A stretch of DNA of 64,000 bases from contig CAJNDS010002695.1 in assembly GCA_905221605.1 (NCBI GenBank), positions 78,501 to 142,500 on the forward strand, written 5' to 3'. The notes under the pieces are model-generated. The model saw nothing but the letters and a program-made list of their open reading frames with translations. It was not told the DNA's origin and ran no database searches. Positions 19,794-30,346 of the stretch are shown piece after piece. The stretch comes from Symbiodinium natans. Lineage: Eukaryota > Sar > Dinophyceae > Suessiales > Symbiodiniaceae. Position 1 is the first letter of the stretch; the number at the start of each line of letters is the position of its first letter. Made by a program: the position numbers and the translations under genes.

Positions 19794-20313
19794 TGCCAAA
19801 GGCCAACAAGCCCACGAAACACCTTGAAGCATGCCAAACTCCCCTGAAGCACTGCCCCAAGCTGCTGGTCGTAAGTGGCTCGATGATCCCCTTTGACTTG
19901 AGGCCGTGCCGGAGCCGCCGAGGCAATGACTGTGAATTAGCATGGGGTTTCGATGGAAGTCGCCTACTCAAGCAAAAATTTGGGGTAGGATGGCCCCTAC
20001 AGGAAAAATGCCAAGAGTTACCCTGAAAAGACTGGAAGAGCATGATTTGGTTTTGTTCAGGGCTGATTGGGATCTACATGTTCCAAGGGTTTTGGAGTTG
20101 GGATGTCTGCGGGTGCTGTGCAGCAGAGCTGCTAAGCCTCTGAACTCCTAACGTGCCACGTGCTACAAGGTTTGCAGCCCTGTCGGGTGCGGTTAGGGTC
20201 GTTCGATTCGACGCGAAATCAAAAGATGGTTGTGTTGGAAAAATTGTTGATCTCACCCTGTAAGCGCTTAACCATAGCAAGGACATGCAAGGACCGAAAC
20301 TGATCAAATCAGA

Positions 20314-20470
20314 CGCCCCTTGCCCCCCTTCCCCCCTGCCCTGGCCCCCCCCCCCCCTCCCCCGCCCCCCCCCGCCCCCCTTGCCACCCTTTGCCCCCCT
20401 TGCCACCCTTGCCACACTTGCCCCCCTTGCCACCCTTGCCCCCCTTGCCCCCCTCCCCTCCCCCCCCCCC
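20314..20470. repeat. C-rich minisatellite (CCCCCTTGCCA)n
   Basis: Tandem units of about 9-10 bases of the form CCCCCTTGC / CACCCTTGC after a poly-C start. Long frames through it on both strands are artefacts. Confidence 0.93.
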
Positions 20471-20639
20471 AACTGCGCCCGCTTTAAGGGTTCCATGAAG
20501 GCTTGTCCGTGGCATCTCCCAACCTGGCGGACCCCAAGCGCCCTCCATGCCGGGCCTCGCCAGAGCGGTCGGTGCCCGAGGAGGAAGGAGTTCAGGGCCT
20601 CTAGGGTTTATAGTTTTTTTTGGAATGAGGTTTTTAGTG

Positions 20640-20702
20640 TTATATATATATACATATATTTACATATATATATATATATATATACTTTTTTTATTTTTTA
20701 TA
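20640..20702. repeat. (TA)n microsatellite
   Basis: TA repeats with an ACAT interruption, followed by T-rich DNA and GGGTTTATAGGG-like repeats to about 20860. Confidence 0.95.
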
Positions 20703-20961
20703 CAAGGGTTTTATAGGGTTTATAGGAATTAGGGCTTATAGGGTTTGTAGGGTTACAGGGCATGTTGAGGGGGAGGGGGGGTTGGGTTTATTGGGTCTAT
20801 TGGGTTTGTTGGCTTTGCTGGGTTTATTGGCTTTATAGGTTCGGGCTTATAGGGGTTAACGGTTTTAACCGTGTTTATGCGTGTCTCGGCTGGTCAGCGT
20901 TACTTGTACGGGCGTTTCGTCGTCTCTGGAATCCTGTCTAGGGGTTCTTGCAGCTGAGGTC

Positions 20962-21008
20962 GAAACTGGGGTTTAGGATTTAGGGTTTAGGGTTTAGGGT
21001 TTAGGGTA
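20962..21008. repeat. telomere-like (TTTAGGG)n tract
   Basis: Consecutive TTTAGGG units after GGGGTTTAGGAT. Confidence 0.93.
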
Positions 21009-21399
21009 TTTCAGCTCTAGATGAACTCTCAAAATGCATAGGGGACTTGAGGGGGTGGGTCTAGCTGCCTAGGGATGGATTCTAGCAGCAATCCCAGTCC
21101 TGCACCATTTTCGGTGCTAAAGGGAGCTTTGACAGCCAAGACTTGTTTGATGGACGGCCTAAGGCTTCCGAACAGCGGTCGTCGCCCATCGTCCTGCCTC
21201 GTGGTTGCAGTTTATGGGAGAGCGGCGCATGTCTCGTAGCTCGGCTTGGCCGAGCTCAACTGTGAGATCCAGTGGTTTCCAAAGTTAGCCCTACAGCCAA
21301 GGACGCGGGTCGTTTCGACACCGCTGGAACAGGCCCGCGTAAGCTGATTTTTCACGAGCTACGCTTCGCACCCGTGCTGCTTGCGCTGCACGGCTGCAT

Positions 21400-21618
21400 G
21401 CGCTGAGGTGGCCGACCCCCACAAGTTGGAAGAAGAGCTCAAGCGGCAGCCTCGTCATGGCATGGGTCAGACTCATGCTCGTGAGTCCCACAGCCCCTTC
21501 TTAGGCGAGCCCATCTGGCCGAGCTCTTGGACTTTAAGCTCCAGGCGGAGCTGAAGAAGGCCCCCGGGAAGTCTCTGTCGCCACTTTCCCGGCGAGGTGG
21601 CTGGCGAACCACCCCTTG
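21400..21618 (+). CDS. two possible exons, unknown product
   Basis: About 21401-21483 reads EVADPHKLEEELKRQPRHG. About 21508-21618, after TTCTTAG, reads RAHLAELLDFKLQAELKKAP and runs to TGA 21616-21618. The second is strongly helical and Leu/Lys/Glu-rich. The two cannot be joined by a normal-length intron as they stand. Confidence 0.33.
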
Positions 21619-21830
21619 ACGCTAGACTCCGCCCGACAGCCACACTGGAAAGCTGGGACTCGTAGCGTCGTAGCGAATGGCGGAACTGATGGAGATGTCA
21701 CGTCGGTCGCGCAGGCGCAGCCGGATAATGTCCGGGACTTTGTGCGAGATTTCTGCCTGCGAATGGCGGCCGCCTCCCCAGAGAGAATGTGGCAGCCGCG
21801 GGGCTACAATGACAGCTATGCCAATGCCAG

Positions 21831-22022
21831 CGGTTCCAGAACTTGGAAGATCAGATTAAGCCAATGCAGCAGCAAGCCACTCAAGAAGCCTTCACGACAC
21901 CACAGCTCACCAGTCAATTGCGTCCGGGGTCACCACGCAAGCCTATTTTGCCTTTGGACTTAGTTGGTTCTCTGTTTGTGATCTTGCGTGTTACAGTGTC
22001 TCTAACTGTTGGACAGTATTGA
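21831..22022 (+). CDS. probable 3'-terminal exon, unknown product
   Basis: After CCAG the frame reads RFQNLEDQIKPMQQQATQEA, then LRPGSPRKPILPLDLVG and a hydrophobic end, stopping at TGA 22020-22022. Upstream DNA (21690-21800) also reads protein-like (DNVRDFVRDFCLRMAAA) in another phase. The end overlaps slightly with a minus-strand candidate. Confidence 0.35.
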   Translation, partial: RFQNLEDQIKPMQQQATQEAFTTPQLTSQLRPGSPRKPILPLDLVGSLFVILRVTVSLTVGQY

Positions 22023-22667
22023 AGTTGTGACGCCATATTGGCCCCAACTGTAAACCACAACCCATGATGGTACAACGATGTTCCTCTTGCTTTCGAAGGC
22101 GTACCTGGATTTCTATTACAGAATTGTTGAGCAGAACGATGGTGCGTTGAACCTGGTGCTTACCATAAAACCCTAGATCTTGCCTGTCAAGTTCCCAGTC
22201 TTTAAGCACAGCACTTGCTGGACACGGTTCATCAGTACAGCAGCTCGCAGACACCACGTCTTTACTGTATCTCAGTTCACCACATCGACGCATCATCAGA
22301 CACTTGGACACATGAACCCCACGAACTAGTTTCCCCGTGCAAGTCCGTGATCAACTCATTGTCTCTGTATCTCGCTTGCCAGCATTTCCTAAGACTTGCC
22401 GTTGGACCCTTGACATCCCTACACCCCAGGCGCCCCACTTCCAGCACCGGCTCTTCTTCAATGCTCTGCAAGGAGTGTGGGACGCTTAGAGCCGGCTGGT
22501 GGGACATACTTTTTTGAAGGACGCAGGGGGGGAGGGGGGGGGGGTTCAGGATCATCTGAGTAGGTCGCGCTCGCATCAGCGAAATCAGCAACGCTAAGAA
22601 CGCTAATGCCTTCATAATCCCAAGGCTTCCTTTCAAAGGGAAGAATCCGAAGAAGCATCTTCGCCAT
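21991..22667 (-). CDS. probable minus-strand exons, frame partly ambiguous
   Basis: On the minus strand 22311-21991 reads RCGELRYSKDVVSASCCTDE, then LKDWELDRQDLGFYGKHQ and NNSVIEIQVRLRKQEEH, open for about 100 codons. Upstream, two frames compete at 22667-22458: one starts MAKMLLRILPFERKPWDYEG, the other gives a signal-peptide-like MKALAFLALLISLMRA. Product unknown. Confidence 0.35.
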
Positions 22668-22913
22668 GTGGGCTCTTTGTAGTGTCTTGGAGTTGAGGAT
22701 GATCAGAGGAAGGGACGACGCATGTCAGCTTCGCCTTGGCCCCGCGCCGGCCTTTTCGTAGCATTTTCGCACTCGATGTACAAGGGGCTGTGAGTCGACT
22801 ATCGGGCATCTCTAGGCAGCAGAGTCCTCAAGCTGCTGGAACTAAATATACCGCGCGCAAAGACGGATGGTGCGGAATGTCATGCTGATGCGGAGTTCTC
22901 GTTCCTATTGCAG

Positions 22914-23010
22914 GGTTGCGCAGCCTCTGGGAAGTCGGATTAAGGTCCTGGAGGTCATGCCCGCATGCCATCAAGATCGTCGCTGCTGCTCGCGTCTTCC
23001 GCTGTTTGAG
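22914..23010 (+). CDS. probable exon, unknown product
   Basis: It lies between TTGCAG and a strong GTGAGC donor. The frame reads VAQPLGSRIKVLEVMPACHQ, then DRRCCSRLPLFE. An alternative frame also looks possible. Confidence 0.33.
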
Positions 23011-23059
23011 GTGAGCCAGCTTGGGGCAGCTGAAGGATTCAGGGTCTTCAGGCATTGAC

Positions 23060-24620
23060 GGTATAGACTGTTGGCTGTTCATGGAAACATATCCCTGCTC
23101 AAGCTACATCGCCATGGAAGGCTCCTGCTATGCCTCCATCAACCAAAGAAAGTGGTGCACAGATTCCCTGTTTTAAAGCAGAGCCAGGTTCCTTTGTTTC
23201 CTTGCAAGCAACCCTCTTTCTTTTTTTGGCTTTCTTGGAATGGCATTTGAGGGTCACAGTCCTGTACGACTTGCATGTAACCCTCAAGAAACCGAGGGGT
23301 TGAGGGTAGATTCGCAAGGCGGTGGGTCAAGCGCGAGCTGGCGCGGTTCGGCCGGGAGCCACGGGTCCTTGAACCCTGGGCCGAGGCGCCAGGGGAGACT
23401 CGGGAAAATCCGCCCCCAGCCCCTAAATTGCCTTGTGTTTTGGCTTCGGGTGTAACTATAGGGGTACAGCCCCAGGAGGGCCCAGGATCCCTCAAACAGA
23501 AGACACCGAATCCGCTGTTTTAGCCTTGAACCTTGACGTTGACAGAAGGGCCGGGCAAAAGAGGGTCCGGCACCGAAAGGCCTGCGAGACTCCTGGTTGG
23601 GGCTCCAACAGACATGCATTCATCTAGGTGAGCTTTTGCGAAGAGTTGCGAGCTAAGAAGAAGAGTTTCGAAAGGCCCGCGTGGCACCTATGACAGCCGC
23701 GGCGCTGCGCAGCAATTGGCGGCGAGCGCGGGGCCTCGTCTTGTGAAAAGATTCTCGCGTCAGTAGCATAACCATCCCGGATGAACGATTGAATCTGAGT
23801 CGTCCTATGTTGTCCTTCCAACTGTCAGGAGAGTCGTAGTCTTGCACGGTTGCTTGATGGAAATGTGCTCTCCTATGACTTCACGCTGCTGAAGCAATGG
23901 TTTGTGTCGTATGTCGCAGTCGGACCCCCACCCCGCTCTCCAAGTTGTATAGGCTTTGCAAGAAGCTTCGTGCTACAGCTGTAGTGGCCTCTTAGACAGG
24001 ACATGTGGACTTCCGAAATTAGGGATACCTTCTTGGGGTCCTTATTATCAGGGAATCCTACTATTTGGGGGTCTATTTTGGGCATCCCCTATTTTTGTAA
24101 ACCTGGGCTCCACGTGGTGAGGTCGAGGAAGCCATCTGCAAGGAGATGCCGCGAGAGGCAGGGTGTCACTCCTGAGGGTACGATACTGTAGCTTGGCCCT
24201 GATACCGTGGGATGTTCCCCCGTGCCCTAACAGCCCTAAATAGAGATTAAAATATAGGGGGGGGTGCTATAATCCCTATTAAGGACTCCAATGACTTTGG
24301 GAAGAAGTTTGAGGATTTATTGCAGGTTCGGGCCTGGGCCACTGTAGTTCTCTTCTTAGAAAAACGGAGCCCGGCAGTGGATGCCATCTGCCCGCCGTGC
24401 CGACCTCTTGTGATCTGTTTTTGTTGTTGACGTGTTCTTTGTTTTGTCTTGAGCTGCTGGGCTTTGTTTTCGTAAGTTTGGTGGCTTGGCGGTGCGCTTT
24501 CTGGAAACGAATTGAACTGATCTCGAAGCCTATATTTTCAATGCCTCTGGTTTCAGAGGCAGCCCCATCAAGTAATCAAGCTTTAGTGTGAAATTGCAAG
24601 TAGGAACGGTGACAAGAAGC
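23060..24620. other. no confident gene
   Basis: A weak + strand coding-like piece near 23655-23765 reads SKGPRGTYDSRGAAQQLAAS. A short inverted pair (AATAGAGATTA / TAATCCCTATT) brackets 24238-24283. Otherwise nothing was recognised. Confidence 0.3.
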
Positions 24621-24776
24621 TCACTACACCCGCGGGACGTAGAGTTTTGGCTCATAGCCTTTATATGAGCCCTCAACCCGAGTCCTCAACCCATCTAGAC
24701 CATAATGCCCCAAAACTCTATGAACGTTTATAAACACTATAATTCGATAGCCACCAGCCCTCAACCTCACCAAGCC

Positions 24777-25170
24777 AGAGCCAGGCTGGTGTTGCCTCGC
24801 TCCAGATTTTGCTGGAGCGAGGGTTCGACCCCAATGCCGCACCCTTCGGCGTGTCGCAGGGCACTCAGCCTGAGCGAGTATCTTAGGGTTCCCGTTTTAG
24901 GGCTGTCGATAGGGAGAATGACCAGACTGATCCTTCTTCAAAGGGCTCTCGCTTGCTTTTGGAAATTGCGTTGGACCTTGCGAGAAGACGACGGCTTGCA
25001 CCCACAAATCCAGCGACATGCGAAGATGACAATGTGGCACTGCTAGGATACGAAGGCCGAGGATTGAAATCGCCCCTACAAATCGGCGTAGATGAGCCCT
25101 CGAATGCCTCCAGGCCGTTGCTGCTCGCCTCGCTGTCAGGGACCGCCTGCATCTTTCGGGGTGGTCCTGG
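24777..25170 (+). CDS. probable exons, possible ankyrin-like repeat
   Basis: After GAGCCAG, 24777-24880 reads GVASLQILLERGFDPNAAP, resembling the second half of an ankyrin repeat. Then 24908-25170 reads RLLLEIALDLARRRRLAPTN and LGYEGRGLKSPLQIGVDEP, with a TTTGGTT/GGG-rich intron start after it. The pieces are separated by a stop and only 27 bp, so they may not be directly joined. An antisense frame of 152 codons overlaps. Confidence 0.37.
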
Positions 25171-25254
25171 AATGAGATTCAGGGTGTAAGGGTTTGGTTT
25201 GAGGTTTCCGGGCTGGGGTGGAGTTCTCATGCGGGAAACCGCAGTCTGAGGGAA

Positions 25255-25430
25255 AAACCAAGGAGCATTTGAGGCCGAAAACCTCAGAGCCTTCCGTTCG
25301 CCAGCTGCTATGCTCAAGCCTAGCGGCATACCATCGCCCATCGCAGACCCTGTGCGCAGAGTGCGATGGCCGCCCCCCGACTCAGATGACCGAGAACCCT
25401 TTTGGTCGAGATCAGAACCTGTAGCTTCTA
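25255..25430 (+). CDS. possible exon upstream of the kinase
   Basis: The frame reads SPAAMLKPSGIPSPIADPVR, then WPPPDSDDREPFWSRSEP, a Pro/Ser-rich disordered segment. It could be the N-terminal extension of the kinase gene that follows, but no join was verified. Confidence 0.3.
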
Positions 25431-25587
25431 GACCCTGGTCTGTAACAACCCCGCGTCATCCTTTCTAGTGGAGCCCTGACCTGGTGACCTGCCCGTCAGC
25501 TGACCATCTCAAACTCCAACCGCAAGTCGCCACGGGAACCACAAGCCCTTAAGGCCTGAAGGCCCGAAGAAAACCTTTGTCGCTGAG

Positions 25588-28500
25588 GCGGTACCTCCTC
25601 AAGAGAGATATCAGAAGTTGAACAAGATCGGAGAGGGCTCATGTGGAGTGGTTTTCCGCTGCAGGCCTGAAATGGTGGTTTCGGGTTTGGCTGGAGGATG
25701 CTGGAGGTGAGGCTTGAAAGGCATGCAATCTTCAAAGGAATCGGGGCTGTAGGGGGTCTGAACCTCGCAGCACGTGGGAAGACGCCTCAACGTGCAGCTT
25801 TACCTACAGGGATACAACTTTCTGAGCTGAATGCTGGGTTAGGTTCTACTCGTTGCCAACAGTAGCCACGTTGGCAAGAAAGTGCGAAGACGTGGAACAC
25901 ATTGATTGGGCGAATATGTCCTCCGCCTGACGCTGTGCTACCAGGTGTCGCCAGACTGGCCGGATCGTGGCAATCAAGAGCCTTGTCGTGCAGTGTGACA
26001 ACTAGTTCAGACCCCCTTGAACCCCAAACCATCAACCCACAAACCAAAACAAAAACAACGGAACCCCACCCCTCCCCAACCCCTAAACCCTGACACACCT
26101 ATGCGCAAACCCGAAAATGCCTGCCTGCGCAACAGAACCCTAAGCCCCAAATATTTGAGAAACCTCAACCCTACACCATGGGAACGGAGGAGCGGAGAGG
26201 CAGGTGGGGGTGGGGGGGGGGGGGGGGGGGGCGAATCTATGTGGTCATCTCGTTCACTAAGTCCTGATGAAAGTTGGTTTTGCATAACAGCTATACTACA
26301 CCTTCAAGAATTCATTCACCAAACCTAGACACCCTAAAAAGCCTTAACCCCACGGCTCTGGTCACAAGTTTTGTTGACACCGGCGCAGCCAAGGAAGGTA
26401 AGATTCGCGTACGAAGAGCCAGGAGGCAGCATGGAGACCTTTGTGGGATTGAGGGTTGAGGGTTGAGGAGGACAAGGCATCTTTATCTTTATATTAATCT
26501 TTATCTTTTCTTCATCTTTATCTTTATCTTTGTCTTCATCTTCATCTTTATCTTTATCCTTATCTTTATCTTTATCTGTTCTTGTTCTTTCTCTTTTTCT
26601 TGATCTTTATCTCTATTTCTCTGTTTCTTTTTTGTTTATCTTTTTTTTTCTTTCATCTTTATCTTTATCTTTATCTTTATCTTTATCTTTATCTTATCTG
26701 TTCATGCCTACAGATATATTTGAAACAACGGAAGCCTAGGTCTGTGAACCCATCTTCATCACATTGCAAACTCTAAAACTGAGCCCGGATCATCCCACCC
26801 CAAACCCTGAAAAGCCCAAACCCTAAGCCCAAACGCTACACACCAAACCCTACACACCCCATACAAGCCTTCGAAGCTCCGCCGAGAAAATCGCAGGTTC
26901 CTCCGGCGGCCCCTCCCTGGCAGGAGCATTCGGGGCTTCGGCGCTGGTACTTCGTGAGGTGGGGGGAAGTGCGAAAAGGCTTGGGCTTCTTAGGGTTTAG
27001 GTACCACATGTCTGTACAACCTCTCTACAGGTTCCCCAGAATGAAACAAGTCTCAGAACCAGTAAGCTTGGAGCTGCTTGGCATTTCTAAGGGCCCTAAG
27101 GTTTAGGGCCTCCTGAGGCTTGGGGCTCGTACGGTTTTGGGGTTGCAGCGCTTGGTGTTTTTAGGGCCTTTGGGGCTCATGGGGTTTATAGCGTTTTGGG
27201 AGAGCACAGGGCGTTGTTCTCAATGGACTCGGAACTCCAACAACTCCAAGTTAACAAGGATCTTCTACCTATACTTTAGACGGCTTATATCCCTGAAGCT
27301 GAGAGCTCATCTACATGTTGTGTGCATTTCCAAGGTGGCCCTGTTGAAGTCCCTGAGCAAACACCGGGGCATTGTGCCTCTTGGCAGAATGCCAGTACCC
27401 TCCTCGGTCGGTCGGGTAAAGACAGGATGGGGTTAGCGATCAAGCTGTACTAGTAGGGGATTCCTTGTCTATGTGAAAGCTCCAGCTAGGGAGTGTTATG
27501 GCTCTCGGGCTTTCTCAGGCCCCTCTGGGAAGTCTATGCAGAAGCAGGGAAGCTCTACATGATTTTCGAGTACTTCGAGCACGACCTTGCAAGGTACATG
27601 CATGACGCAGGCCCCCTCTCCGACCGTCGTGCCTTGGCTGTCGGCAAAACAAGGTGTGTGCAAGCTTTTTAAGAGCCTTCACCCCCCCCCCCGCCCCCCA
27701 AACCTCTGTTTTTGTGCTTCGGGTTTGTCGATGTGCCTACGAGTACAGCAAGACCATGTTCCCCCGGTGCTGACTCACGATGGTTTCCGGTCTAAATTAA
27801 GTGGCATCATGGTGCTAGCCACTCACACCTCCAGAACTACCTAGGAGTGTGTCGCTTCGCCTGGCAGTTGATTGCTGCAATGGCCCATTGTCATGCGCAT
27901 CGAGTGGCCCACAGGGATGTGAAGCCCCAGAACATCCTGGCGATTCGACGTTTGATGGTACTAGTTTTGTTTAACTTGTCAACACTTGTTCTGTTGTCCA
28001 AGAATGCTGCAGTGATGATGATAATGATGATACTGATGACGATGATGATGATGATGACGATGAGGAGATGGATGATGGATGATGGATGATGGATGATGGT
28101 GATTATGATGATGAGGATGGTGAGGATGAGATGAGGATGGTGAGGAGGATGATCATGACGATGCTGACGCTGACGATGGCGGTGGTTGGAGTGGAGTTCA
28201 GAAGGACCCGTGTTTCAGTCAAGAGGTTTGAATCGTAAGAGGTCAAGCTGGAGACCGACGAGGTGAAGCTGTGCGATTTCTCCTTAGCCCGCTCGGTGGT
28301 CGTGCAGCCGACAGTCTCCCAAAATCCGGAGACGCACAAGGTGGCCTCGCTTCTTTCTCGCGGTTGGGTCACATTTTACATTTTTAAGGGTACTTAAACC
28401 CAATCAGGAATATAAGCTTAATTTTTTCATACTATCCCAACCATGAACTAGGCTATGGTATCGTGGCCCAGAGATCTTGTTGGCATCAGAGCAATGCGGT

Positions 28501-29202
28501 CACTGCGGTGTGAGGCTGGATGTTTGGTCACTGGGCTGCGTCATTGCAGAGATGGTGCTGAATGAGCCCTTGTTTCCTGGCTCCTCCGAGATTGGAATGC
28601 TATTCCATCAGTTTAAGCTCCTGGGCACACCTGATGAAATGTCATGGCCGGGAGTGACCTCCTTGGCAAACTGGTCAGATCAGTTCCCACATTTCCGAGC
28701 CGGACCTTGGCATGAGAAGGTGCAGAGCAATCCAGCCATGCCCCTCAGGTGCTGTCGAGCAACTATGCTTTGATACTTAGTGTGCTTAATGAACACAAGA
28801 AGTACAAACTGCCACGTCTGCTTGAGATCTGAAGAGCGGCCAAGGCACAACCTCATTTCCTCTCTGGTGTGCTGCTGCCCTGCGCAGCGGCAGTCGGCCG
28901 GAGCTTTACTGGGTCACAGTGTCTTCCGCATCCTGGACCCTTCGCTTCCTTCGCTTCCTTCACACATGCCCGGCTCGGACTGCGACATGCCCGAGCCACG
29001 CACATCTGAGGCTGAAAGGTGCCAGTCAGCCCAGCTCTATACAGTGGCCCCACAGAAATCAGCCATCGAGGATGTGGGCGAGTTCTTCCACAGCCTAAAG
29101 CGAGAGAACCCAACACAGGTGTCCAGAGCCGGCAAGAAGCCCACACATTCCTCGCTGTTTGATGATTGGCACCTGAACACTCAGATTCGTGGTGTCCGCT
29201 GA
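25588..29202 (+). CDS. cyclin-dependent-kinase-like Ser/Thr kinase, ten exons
   Basis: Exons join in phase to at least 413 residues: 25588-25664, 25945-25992, 26369-26397, 26897-26958, 27335-27375, 27519-27628, 27845-27939, 28242-28348, 28452-28748, 28827-29202. Landmarks, numbered from 25588: Gly-rich loop IGEGSCGVV (14-22), VAIK Lys37, helix-C LREVALLKSL (Glu72), hinge FEYFEHDL, AHRDVKPQN with catalytic Asp147, metal-binding DFS (166-168) in place of DFG, T-loop THKVAS with Thr185, WYRGPE in place of APE, DVWSLGC, LLGTPDE and WPGV, then QSAGALLGHSVF. These are CDK hallmarks; CDKs pair with cyclins to drive the cell cycle or transcription. The region before helix C is Gly/Ala/Ser-rich, so there is no PSTAIRE motif. 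Four introns use GC donors. The C-terminal tail of about 100 residues is unconserved. The initiating exon and exons 2-3 are the least certain. Confidence 0.9.
26480..26702. repeat. (TCTTTA)n pyrimidine repeat in a kinase intron
   Basis: ATCTTT/TCTTTA units with TTC and TTG variants, inside the intron 26398-26896. Before it lies GAGGGTTGAGGG and after it CCCTAAGCCCAAA, the complementary intron ends. Confidence 0.93.
28012..28166. repeat. (GAT)n microsatellite in a kinase intron
   Basis: GATGAT units with GAC and GAG variants, inside the GC-AG intron 27940-28241 that interrupts the kinase catalytic loop after KPQNIL. Confidence 0.93.
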
Positions 29203-29380
29203 TCAGCTGGAAACTGAGTACAGCACAGCAAGGCCATTGTAGGTAGCATAGTGAAGTGGCCGTGAGCTGCAGCCTTTGAATCAGACTAATGTTTTGTTGC
29301 TGCTGCAAATCCCGGCGAGAGTAAGTTGCTCTCTTTTTCGTCCACGTTGTGTGCACAAGCCAGGTGAATTCAACTCAGAT

Positions 29381-29703
29381 GCCAAGCCGTGTCGCCATTG
29401 TCGTATTTGACGAATGATGCGGATGCATGTCGTGTGTTGGGGAGCAAAACACCTACGCGCATCCCTCGGATTATTGCAGCTGGCCTGAATCAAGAAGCCA
29501 GTCTTCTCCAGGACCATTCTGCCTTTGAAGAAGGTATGCAGCGAAGACAGTGCAGCGGCGCAAAAACAGGCAACAATGTGGATGATATTCCTGTACTACT
29601 GCAGCAATCCGAAGAGACTAAGTCAGGGTCCAAGCAAGGTGCGGAAATTTCAGAAGCTTGTAGACAAAATCTACGCCTAGTTACAGGTTCTGATTTAATC
29701 TAG
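29381..29703 (+). CDS. probable exon or small gene, unknown product
   Basis: The frame is open from 29068 on and is protein-like from about 29381: SYLTNDADACRVLG, RIPRIIAAGLNQEASLLQ, QQSEETKSGSKQGAEISEA, ending at TAG 29701-29703. No ATG opens it, so it is likely a terminal exon after AACTCAG. It lies 180 bp past the kinase stop. Confidence 0.42.
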
Positions 29704-30346
29704 CCCAACACGACGTTTGGGCTCGGCAGTCGGGCTGGCCCATCGCGGGGAGCAGCATGCTTAGGGTTGTCGCAGAGACTCCAAGTGGGACAGTTGGAGT
29801 GGCAACAAAGGTCCCCAGACCTGCCAGACCTACAACCTCAATGCCTTAAGCTTATTCGCCAGAAGCCCTCAGCCAAGCTCTAAGCCAAAACATCCCGAAA
29901 GTGAACCCTGAGGCCTGGCAACCCTCTAGCCCTCTAGCTACAAACCCCAAACTGCCCTAGCACACAATCCGACTCCTTCACCCTTGAAACCCTAAGCCCT
30001 AAGCCAGGAATCTCCAGGCAGCGCAGTATCTCTACGTCCGCGGGGCGGACTTACACCGATCCGGAGGCTGGCTTAGGCTTCAAGTTTCTGGCAGGGTTGA
30101 GGGTCAAGGGTCGAGGGTGCTTATGTTACTCTTGTTGGGAGGAGGACCGGTCTGGGGGGTGGGGCGGTATAGGGTTTGGGGTCTTGCCCTTGAGCAGTTA
30201 GCATTGAATCGGAGTGTAGGAGGCTCGTCGAGGGCGTATAGGGTTTCAACACTCTTGTGGTGGGATTGCAGCAAAAGCAGCAGGCAGCAAAAGCAGCAGG
30301 GGCTAGTTAGTCGCACACGGCAAGGAATGCGCCGTCGTTGCGGCAC
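29704..30346. other. no gene seen
   Basis: C-rich CCCTAA-like DNA at about 29825-30010 and G-rich GGGTTGAGGG-like DNA at about 30090-30190 surround a small unassigned block. Confidence 0.45.

Noticed and set aside
28853-29356. 167-codon minus-strand frame
   Set aside because: It overlaps the last kinase exon, whose + strand frame has conserved CDK residues and joins in phase.
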